From positions 1 to 34,332 of the forward strand of contig CALITO010000039.1 in NCBI GenBank assembly GCA_938041455.1: 34,332 nucleotides of DNA, written 5' to 3'. The stretch is from an uncultured bacterium (GTDB taxonomy: Bacteria > Armatimonadota > JACIXR01). Under the pieces are notes generated by a model that made no database searches, was not told the origin of the DNA, and worked only from the letters and a program-made list of their open reading frames with translations. This document shows positions 10,101-15,750 of the stretch, piece after piece. Position 1 is the stretch's first letter. Each line of letters begins with the position of its first letter. The position numbers were made by a program, and so were the translations under genes.

Positions 10101-10741
10101 TCGAACATATGGAGGATTATTGGTTCCTATATAGTGGTATGGGAGAATATCCGGAGGAGGAAAACCGTAAGGATTGGTTTAATTTGGGTGGTTTCTCCAA
10201 ACTTCAACCTTATTATACAAGGATAGTGGAAATATATGCCCAGCAGGACGAGGTCAAGCCCTTCATACGCTCCTACTTCAACGCTATTCCTTCCCTTCTC
10301 AACACCGAGAACCTCTCTTTCTGGGAGCATTTCCATAATATGGGCGCTTGGAATAAGACCCACGAGACGGGCTGGTTCCTCGTGCAGACCCGCAATATGT
10401 TTCTGGTGGAAAGGGGAAGGGAACTTTGGCTTGCTCCCTTTGTGCCGAGATATTGGCTTGAAGATGGGAAAAAAGTCGCCGTGTTGAACGCGCCTAGTTA
10501 CTTCGGGAATGTAAGCTACAAAATACACTCTTCCCTAAGCAAGGGATATATAGAAGCGGAGATAGAATTTACAGTCGGCAATTTACCCGATAGGTTTGTC
10601 CTACGAATCCGCCATCCTCGGGCTAAGAGAATAAAGCGGGTGATTATAGATGGCAATGAGCACAAGGATTTCGACCTAAAAAGAGAATGTATCTACATAC
10701 CACCGAAGCGGGGGAGGATAACCCTAAGGGTATACTTTTAA
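7151..10741 (+). CDS. Large exported NPCBM-domain six-hairpin glycosidase-like protein
   Basis: The predicted product is 1196 residues from the ATG at 7151. An in-frame GTG at 7142 is possible but overlaps the predicted transcript start. The N-terminus is a hydrophobic export signal ending in ITSC, a plausible lipobox with Cys21, so it may be a lipoprotein; cleavage after CYA is the alternative. Residues of about 35-180 match an NPCBM module (KGLGHHANGEI, FQIFVDGEKRFDSG, CANWANARL), a non-catalytic carbohydrate-binding fold. Beta-rich sections follow, and then from about residue 690 an alpha/alpha six-hairpin region with repeated aromatic helix pairs (for example YLTTGYTLVGTGWHLWTLAR), ending in a small beta-sandwich. 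The architecture fits an outer-surface glycoside hydrolase, but no catalytic motif was identified with certainty. It converges on the archease gene. Confidence 0.75.
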   Translation: MNNEVYIIVLLCFVLLPITSCYAEGENLSEQAEFLSDHLERVISFSQGWGELGIDVSAHAPWQIPLPLQIKDKKYEKGLGHHANGEIVIALDGEYLAFETEIGVQWQGGQNVASVVFQIFVDGEKRFDSGIIGELAPPRVVRVPLKGAKELRLVVKDAGDGIICDCANWANARLIPDPSAKRERRERKVNIATFARVVFSDPERAEGCRGSRIEEFLPEDIFLEKEIAPSSKGYIPPKVGDGKSCIGLVWFERRRLTTLQLEFTEESHIPEPEEIQVQCWQGESHWQGSWVPLLADVKSEGNRLTFAINWQSQAQLALYGTEKVRWIFPPTSKSIFIKNISAFTNSIWDEGEILLELEKPLRDGKGTVEIYNGEILEDGKAVYRKEWDLGDKLHLKLRYSRPTPCKGDRTILRIELPDFSFAIAVEDILGREGVYVGEFGVFASTYPPKINLAEYKEKTRGKKTVLERVREMPDQTFSQAMAKVHKTVQDNGPTMLSLACDNHKFVVPREGGVRYGSFEVKAKFASGKNTNLRRFLDGGWFPIPVTAVEENYIIYRQRSFVVPFDEEDKASKNPPYWLNRKPLFVAVIEAFNKGTGLEKGEINLIFWADGEKGIPAKLEKTTGGILISYEERILAFVEIGEGENIKDNQLEIVWNLPKGRISRAVLYIPGWEMEKEEVKGLCLGEQVNLLLAKTKRYWESVLSSATKIDIPEELLANVIRASQVHCLIAARNEEEGKRVAPWIASMSYGPLESEAHSIIYGMSLFGHREFARRGLEFFISRYNEKGYLTTGYTLVGTGWHLWTLARYYKLFKDGEWLKSVASQVANLCDWLIRQREKTKELDISGERMPEWGLMPPGVAADWNRFAYRFFNQAHYYAGLAEMGEVLKDIDYPEAERFLKDAEEFKGDIMRAYRWNQARMPVLELSNGNWVPAYPGILYCFGKVGDMYPGEDGNRSWAGDVEIGAHYLIPCGVLEANSKDAEWIVEHMEDYWFLYSGMGEYPEEENRKDWFNLGGFSKLQPYYTRIVEIYAQQDEVKPFIRSYFNAIPSLLNTENLSFWEHFHNMGAWNKTHETGWFLVQTRNMFLVERGRELWLAPFVPRYWLEDGKKVAVLNAPSYFGNVSYKIHSSLSKGYIEAEIEFTVGNLPDRFVLRIRHPRAKRIKRVIIDGNEHKDFDLKRECIYIPPKRGRITLRVYF

Positions 10742-10771
10742 AAAAAACTCCAAAATATGCCGTAGAAATAA

Positions 10772-11203
10772 CTAAACATCAAAGAATATCTTTGCCCTAT
10801 AGCCTTTTTCTGTTCGTTCCACCTTCAAGTTGTGATAGGTGACCGCCTTAACATAGGAGCCCCGCCAGGGGAGGTCGGGACGCACCTTTACCCCTTCACA
10901 AACAGAGTCTATCCCCCTTTCATCCAAAGAATTAACCTTGAATCTACAGAACAAAATTTTCTCCGTATCAAATATGTAAAGCAACTCGCTTAGCCACTCG
11001 ACGAGCATAAGGGGGATGTCCTTATTATTTGGCAGTTTGACCTCCTTTTTTATCTCGGGCTTCAGTCTATTTATATCCGCTATGAGGGAAAAAGTTCCAT
11101 AGGCTGAGTTCTCAAATAGCTCGGGCAGGCTTCTTCCCCAAGCGTCGATCGCTTTATCGGCGGTATGGCGAATAGTCCTATATCTGGGCATCCTTCTGTC
11201 CAC
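10772..11203 (-). CDS. Archease
   Basis: The 143-residue protein matches archease (PF01951) in length and motifs: HTAD at residues 13-16, a central LVEWLSELLYIFDTE segment, and a C-terminal KAVTYHNLKVE segment before a short tail ending in FFDV. In archaea and bacteria archease activates the RNA ligase RtcB by promoting its guanylylation. No rtcB gene lies in this window, which is unusual because the two are often neighbours. The start is GTG at 11203, overlapping the gyrA end by 26 bases; an in-frame ATG at 11191 would shorten the overlap to 14. Either way it is translationally coupled to gyrA as the last gene of the operon. No terminator is visible in the 30 bases separating it from the converging gene. 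Confidence 0.9.
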   Translation of the reverse strand: MDRRMPRYRTIRHTADKAIDAWGRSLPELFENSAYGTFSLIADINRLKPEIKKEVKLPNNKDIPLMLVEWLSELLYIFDTEKILFCRFKVNSLDERGIDSVCEGVKVRPDLPWRGSYVKAVTYHNLKVERTEKGYRAKIFFDV

Positions 11204-13607
11204 TTATTATCTTGCCGAGCGACACAACCTTGTCATCACTGGTAAGCTTGACGAGGGGTATCCCCTGCGTTGTTCGTTTTCCCATCTTTATATCCTTTAC
11301 CTTGAAATGGTGTATGTTTCCCTTGGCTGTGCTTAGGAGAAATTTGTCCTTCTCTTTCACTATCATTCCCGCTGAGACATCGCCGGTTTTCTTCGTCGTC
11401 TTCCAAACAATCATTCCCTTACCCCCTCTATTTTGGGGCTTTATCTCGTCCTCGGGGAATTTCTTTAGATAGCCATTTTCCGTGGCGAGCAGAATAAGGG
11501 ACTTCGGTATTACGAAATCTGCGGATACTACCTCGTCATCCCCGGATAGCGATATACCCTTAACTCCTCCAGCCATCCTCCCCATAGGACGAACTTCCTC
11601 CTCGTTGAACCTTATCCCCATCCCCTTCTTAGTTAAAAGGAGGATGTGCTGATTGCCATCGGTTAGGAGAGCAAAGCGGAGCTCGTCCTCAGGAGATAGC
11701 TTCATTATTTGCACGCCTTTCCTTCCCCCGTTCACTTCCTTTAGTTCCAATCTCTTCACCGTTCCCTTAGCGGTTACAAGAAAGAGGAAGCCATTCCGAT
11801 TACCCGAGATAAGGGGGATAGCGCATCTTATCTTCTCGTTTTCTTGGAGGTGAACAAGGTTATTTAAGGCGGTTCCTGCCGATTGACGGGAGGTCTGGGG
11901 GATCTCGTAAGTGCGCAATCCATAGCAGTTCCCCTTATCCGTCACAAATAGGAGGGAGGAATGGCTTGAAGCGGTAAATAGATGAGCTATGGAATCCTCC
12001 TCCTTGGTAGTGAGGGAGAGTTCCTTCTTAGCTCTTCCTTGGAAGGCGGAGAGGGGCACTTTCTTAATATAGCCGTCCCTGGTGAGGACAACCACTGTCT
12101 CCTCCTCAGGGATGAGGTCCTCCTCCGTTAGCTCTCTCGGCTCCTCGTGGAGGATTTTCGTCCTCCTTGCATCTCCAAACTTCTCCTTTATCTCCTGCAG
12201 TTCCCCTTTCACCACTTCTGTAAGTTTCTTCGGCGACTCTATTATCCCCTGGAGGTATTTTATTCTCTCCCTGAGGGCGCGGAGTTCCTCTTCCAGTTGG
12301 CTCCTTTCAAGGCGAGTTAGTTGGCTCAGGCGCATATCCAAGATAGCCTGTGCCTGCTCCTCGGTTATTTTGAGGAAATCCATAAGCCCTTTCTTTGCCT
12401 CCGCTGGTGAGGAGGAACTCCTTATAATCCTTATCACCCTATCTATATGGTCAAGAGCTTTCAACAGCCCTTCAAGTATATGAGCCCTTGCCTTCGCTTT
12501 ATTAAGCTCATATTGGCTTCTTCTGAGGACGACATCCTTGCGGTGCTGGATGAAATGGGTAAGGACCTCGCTTATCCCGAGTAGACGAGGTGTTCCATCA
12601 ACAAGGGCAAGCATATTGACCCCAAATGTCGTCCTCAAAGTTGTGTGCTTCAAGAGATAATTCAGGATCTTCTTGGGCTGAGCATCCCTCTTGAGTTCTA
12701 TGACCACCCGCAAACCTTCCTTGTCCGATTCATCCCTCAAATCTGCTATGCCTTCCACCTTCCTTGCCTTAACCAAATCTGCTATCTGCTCTATCAACTT
12801 CGCCTTATTCACTTGGTAAGGTATCTCTGTCACAACTATCGCTGTTTTACCCCCACCGAGCTCCTCAAAATGGGTGACTGCCTGAACCTGCAATTGCCCC
12901 TTTCCCTTCCTATATATATCTCTGAGCTTAGCTTGTGAAGCGAAGACGATGCCGCCAGTGGGGAAATCGGGACCTTTTAGAACATTGAGCAGTTCGCTTA
13001 TCCCTGCTCGGGGCTTATCTATAAGAAGGAGGAGGGCGTCTATAACCTCGTTGATATTATGGGGGGGAATGGATGTAGCCATCCCCACCGCTATACCAGC
13101 TGAACCGTTAAGTATGAGGTGAGGAATCTTTGTAGGGAGGACAGATGGTTCCCGCAGAGAACCATCGTAGTTGGGTAGCCATTCCACCGTTTCCTTCTCA
13201 ATATCGGCGAGCATCTCGGTGGAGATGGGAGAAAGTCTAACCTCGGTGTAGCGCATTGCCGCTGGACTATCACCATCTATTGAGCCGAAATTTCCGTGTC
13301 CGTCCACAAGGGGGTAGCGAGTTTCAAAGTCCTGGGCGAGGCGCACGAGCGCCTCGTAAATGGGAGCATCGCCGTGGGGATGGTATCTCCCCATTACCTG
13401 CCCCACTATCCAGGCAGATTTCTTATGGGCTCTATCTGGAAAGACATTTTCCTCATACATAGTCCAGAGGATGCGCCTATGCACGGGCTTCAGACCATCC
13501 CTAACATCGGGCAAAGCGCGGGAAACGATTACGCTCATCGCGTAATCAAGATAGGAGCTCTTCATCTCCTCCTCTATAGGGACAGGAAGTAGCTTCTTCG
13601 CTATCAT
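11178..13607 (-). CDS. gyrA: DNA gyrase/topoisomerase IV subunit A
   Basis: The ATG at 13605-13607 was chosen: it follows GGGGAGGA, starts the usual family N-terminus (MIAKKLLPVPIEEEM) and overlaps the upstream stop as ATGA. A longer frame to 13772 exists but lacks family sequence. The 809 residues comprise the winged-helix/tower breakage-reunion domain with catalytic Tyr120 (AAMRYTEVR), a coiled coil and a six-blade C-terminal domain from about residue 500. At the quinolone region the usual Ser83 and Asp87 (E. coli numbering) are Ala81 and Glu85. The canonical GyrA box in blade 1 is replaced by QGRAKKE (523-529), whereas a box-like QNRGGKG is kept in blade 5 (725-731). It could therefore be a gyrase with an altered wrapping domain or a ParC-like relaxing enzyme. 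It partners with GyrB/ParE, not seen here. Confidence 0.9.
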   Translation of the reverse strand: MIAKKLLPVPIEEEMKSSYLDYAMSVIVSRALPDVRDGLKPVHRRILWTMYEENVFPDRAHKKSAWIVGQVMGRYHPHGDAPIYEALVRLAQDFETRYPLVDGHGNFGSIDGDSPAAMRYTEVRLSPISTEMLADIEKETVEWLPNYDGSLREPSVLPTKIPHLILNGSAGIAVGMATSIPPHNINEVIDALLLLIDKPRAGISELLNVLKGPDFPTGGIVFASQAKLRDIYRKGKGQLQVQAVTHFEELGGGKTAIVVTEIPYQVNKAKLIEQIADLVKARKVEGIADLRDESDKEGLRVVIELKRDAQPKKILNYLLKHTTLRTTFGVNMLALVDGTPRLLGISEVLTHFIQHRKDVVLRRSQYELNKAKARAHILEGLLKALDHIDRVIRIIRSSSSPAEAKKGLMDFLKITEEQAQAILDMRLSQLTRLERSQLEEELRALRERIKYLQGIIESPKKLTEVVKGELQEIKEKFGDARRTKILHEEPRELTEEDLIPEEETVVVLTRDGYIKKVPLSAFQGRAKKELSLTTKEEDSIAHLFTASSHSSLLFVTDKGNCYGLRTYEIPQTSRQSAGTALNNLVHLQENEKIRCAIPLISGNRNGFLFLVTAKGTVKRLELKEVNGGRKGVQIMKLSPEDELRFALLTDGNQHILLLTKKGMGIRFNEEEVRPMGRMAGGVKGISLSGDDEVVSADFVIPKSLILLATENGYLKKFPEDEIKPQNRGGKGMIVWKTTKKTGDVSAGMIVKEKDKFLLSTAKGNIHHFKVKDIKMGKRTTQGIPLVKLTSDDKVVSLGKIISGQKDAQI

Positions 13608-14329
13608 TGTTCCTCCCCTATACGAAAGTATTTCCTTGCGTTTCCTGAGGTAATGAGAGAAATATCCCCTCGGGAAATACCGCTCGCCTCTATCAAGTGA
13701 AGGATAACAGAGAAGGGGAAATAGGGATAATCGCTCCCCATAATCAAGCGATGTGCTCCTAAAAGCTCGCATGCTTTCTTAATGTCTTGGGGTAAGAGGT
13801 AAGGGCTAACTTCCAGCAAGATGTTCGGGCAATTCTTCCCCAACTTTATTGCCTCATCCCATTCTTCGCTTTTCAAGTTAAGGATAAGAAACTGCATCGT
13901 GGCGAATTCCTTAGCCAACCTTTCCGCAACAGAAAATTGGGGAAGAGAAAAGGAACAGACAAGGGGCTTAGCGAAGCGCCTGTAAGCGTTTAGTAGTCCC
14001 TTAACAGGTTCTTCCTCCCAGTCCATACCCCAATAAGTGGGAGAAAAATGAAGGGCAACAAATCTGTCGTTGGGGAGATATTTCCGCATATCCCCTATGG
14101 AGTGCTGAACATAGTGAGGATTCACGGAGAGATAACCCAGGAATTGAGGAGAGTTATCAAATATCTGACGAAGTAGATAGTTTCCTTCCAGAAAATTATA
14201 GAAGTGCCCTGTGAAGTGGGTGAGAATACCTTTCGTGATATTATGCTTCTCCATTTCCCGGCAAATTGCTTCTGGTGTTGCATTAAGGTAAGGGTTCAAA
14301 CTACCTACGAAAATATGGGCATCTACCAT
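13604..14329 (-). CDS. Amidohydrolase-2-like TIM-barrel protein, probably metal-poor
   Basis: The 241-residue protein has the layout of the amidohydrolase_2 group (PF04909): an N-terminal VDAH strand, a LGYLSVNPHY strand near 68 and a C-terminal MGSDYPYFP near 200, followed by the usual helix and NARKYF ending. The family's metal-binding residues are mostly missing. The N-terminal HxH is DAHIF (one His only), and the central strands that usually carry His read LVCSFSL and LILNLKS; D200 is retained. It may have lost hydrolase activity or use a different site. The start has an AGGAGG at good spacing. Its stop overlaps the gyrA start (ATGA), so it is first in a coupled operon with gyrA and archease. 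Function is not known. Confidence 0.7.
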   Translation of the reverse strand: MVDAHIFVGSLNPYLNATPEAICREMEKHNITKGILTHFTGHFYNFLEGNYLLRQIFDNSPQFLGYLSVNPHYVQHSIGDMRKYLPNDRFVALHFSPTYWGMDWEEEPVKGLLNAYRRFAKPLVCSFSLPQFSVAERLAKEFATMQFLILNLKSEEWDEAIKLGKNCPNILLEVSPYLLPQDIKKACELLGAHRLIMGSDYPYFPFSVILHLIEASGISRGDISLITSGNARKYFRIGEEQ

Positions 14330-14371
14330 TGGTTTACCTCCTGGTGAAATGTGGACATCCTTTTTGTTTTA

Positions 14372-14400
14372 ATTATACGGTTGTTAAACGCAGTAAGCAA
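14372..14400 (-). promoter_or_regulatory. Promoter for the amidohydrolase-gyrA-archease operon
   Basis: On the minus strand, a -35 TTGCTT (14395-14400), a 17-base spacer and a perfect -10 TATAAT (14372-14377). The predicted start near 14365 gives a 36-base leader with an AGGAGG before the ATG at 14329. Confidence 0.7.
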
Positions 14401-14480
14401 GACATAGGGAACAAACGCCAAAATATCGACCAGCGTCTCAAAAACGCTCCAGAGAGTGCATATCTACACAGGCAAAAGAA

Positions 14481-15362
14481 TCACTTTTCCCGTAGGAAGC
14501 AGTGGTGGGGGATGCCGAGCTTATTCCTTAAGTTGGCTGTCTTTTCTATGAATAGCTCTGTTGTAGCATTTATATATCCGCTACAGTAGGGGAGGTCGGG
14601 AATATGAGAGCGGAAAAATCGGTTCATTTGTTCAACGAAGAGCTCCCTGATATATTTGCCCACTATTGAGGAAAGCGTTATGGGGAAATATTTATCGTCC
14701 CCCTTGGTTATAAATCTTGCCTCTCCTCCCTCAGGGAAAGCATAGCGGGTTTCCTCTTCCTTATCAGGCTGGGGAACAAGGGAAAAGCGATTGAAGAATG
14801 GGGAGTAGTCTTTTGTTCCGCCAATCCGCCCGCAAAGGAATAAAATCTCCTCTTCCCTGTAATTCTCCTTGAAATAGAGGATTAAATCTTCGAACAGCAA
14901 ATAATCCAAATGGGATTTACTGGAAGTAAATTGTAGCTTCTGGTTGAACCTACCCGGGCAGAGGGCTATGCTCTTTATCTCCAGGAGGTGAGCATTTATT
15001 TCTTGTAAATACTTCCCTGCGATTTCAATGTCTAATAAGTTGGAGGTGTCCGTCCAGCAGGGAAGCACGAAGTCAGGCACACAAGGGGTTAAGGGGGAGG
15101 GACATTCATCTTTTTGGGTGAGGAGTATATTGGATAATAACTCCGAGGAGGTGAAGGGGATACAATCGTAAAGAGATTTGTAAAAAGAGAGGGCTATCAT
15201 CTCGCATATTTTCATCTTGCCGGAGGCGCAAATTTTCTTGCTTTCCTTCAAACTGCTATTTAGGAGTTTTTCAGGGTCCCCGATATCCACGAGAGTAGCA
15301 GTGACGACTAAAGGACCCAGTTTAGGTCCAAATCCGTTTTCGTCTATGCCGACCACAAGCAT
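14481..15362 (-). CDS. RNase HII-like protein with altered active site
   Basis: The 293-residue protein opens with GIDENGFGPKLGP (residues 5-17), which corresponds to the GIDEAGRGPLAGP signature of RNase HII and supplies the first two catalytic acids (D7, E8). Near the C-terminus GDDKYFPITLSSIVGKYIRE (221-240) aligns with the family's GDAK...AASILAKVTRD segment, with Glu240 where Asp is normal. The third acid, normally Asp in a DG pair, appears replaced by Cys177 in FLCGR. A cysteine-rich insert lies at about 40-145. At 293 residues it is longer than typical RNase HII (about 200), and it lacks the N-terminal domain of RNase HIII. A divergent RNase H-fold nuclease or nucleic-acid-binding relative is likely; removal of RNA from hybrids is unproven. 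The start follows AAAGGGA. Confidence 0.65.
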   Translation of the reverse strand: MLVVGIDENGFGPKLGPLVVTATLVDIGDPEKLLNSSLKESKKICASGKMKICEMIALSFYKSLYDCIPFTSSELLSNILLTQKDECPSPLTPCVPDFVLPCWTDTSNLLDIEIAGKYLQEINAHLLEIKSIALCPGRFNQKLQFTSSKSHLDYLLFEDLILYFKENYREEEILFLCGRIGGTKDYSPFFNRFSLVPQPDKEEETRYAFPEGGEARFITKGDDKYFPITLSSIVGKYIRELFVEQMNRFFRSHIPDLPYCSGYINATTELFIEKTANLRNKLGIPHHCFLREK

Positions 15363-15398
15363 TTTAATCCCTTTCGCTTTTGAGGAAGTTAATCCTTT

Positions 15399-15641
15399 CT
15401 ATCTTGAGCCGCCGTATTTATTTTCCCTATCATCCGTCTTTATTAGATAAACATCCAACTCTCCCTTACCAAAGGACTCTGTGGCTCCCACTATAATGTA
15501 TCTCCCATCCTCATCATCAGCGCCTCCGAATGTTTTCTCAAAAGTTATGGAGGAGGTTGCTCCTCCACCACCCCTCTCCACGCCGAACATTGGGAGAGCA
15601 GTAACCAAAAGGGAGGCTAAAATTCTTCTCCAAAATCTAAT
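15399..15641 (-). pseudogene. Broken fragment of a secreted [12 protein letters not shown] repeat protein
   Basis: The frame encodes a signal-like N-terminus ([20 protein letters not shown]), then [12 protein letters not shown] joined directly to [16 protein letters not shown] and DVYLIKTD, and stops. These are the motifs of secreted repeat proteins, predicted beta-propellers, found in many bacteria and archaea. In an intact repeat about nine residues normally separate the TFGG part from the GGYIIVG part, and several repeats follow. Here there is one shortened repeat. No ATG or GTG begins the signal peptide. A GGAGG at 15652-15656 lies ten bases before an in-frame ATT (15639-15641), and the first standard start is TTG at 15608, inside the hydrophobic core. 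The best reading is a decayed gene; a very small secreted protein with a rare ATT start is the alternative. Confidence 0.5.
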
Positions 15642-15750
15642 CTGGGTAAGACCTCCCTTCCTCTTCCCTCGCTCTTTGTTTTAAGAAAATATTAACTCAA
15701 ATTCAATATAAAATTAATTTTAATATATGCTTTCTTTACTTCTATCCTAC
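15642..15750. other. AT-rich intergenic stretch with a 14-base palindrome
   Basis: No gene is visible. The stretch is AT-rich and holds a perfect 14-base palindrome TAAAATTAATTTTA at 15709-15722, 29 bases after the stop of the beta-helix gene. No convincing promoter pair or terminator was found. The palindrome is composed almost wholly of A and T and could be chance. Confidence 0.4.

Noticed and set aside
191-10741. A classical polysaccharide utilisation locus
   Set aside because: No SusC/SusD, sugar ABC transporter, TonB receptor or sugar-responsive regulator gene is present in the window.
13608-13772. N-terminal extension of GyrA to 13772
   Set aside because: It overlaps the amidohydrolase gene in another frame. 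The family N-terminus and a strong ribosome site are at 13607.
14433-14450. AGCGT/ACGCT hairpin after the RNase HII-like gene as a terminator
   Set aside because: The stem has only five base pairs and no T-run follows on the minus strand.
15709-15722. 14-base palindrome as an operator
   Set aside because: It is composed almost only of A and T in AT-rich DNA and is not near a clear promoter; chance is likely.
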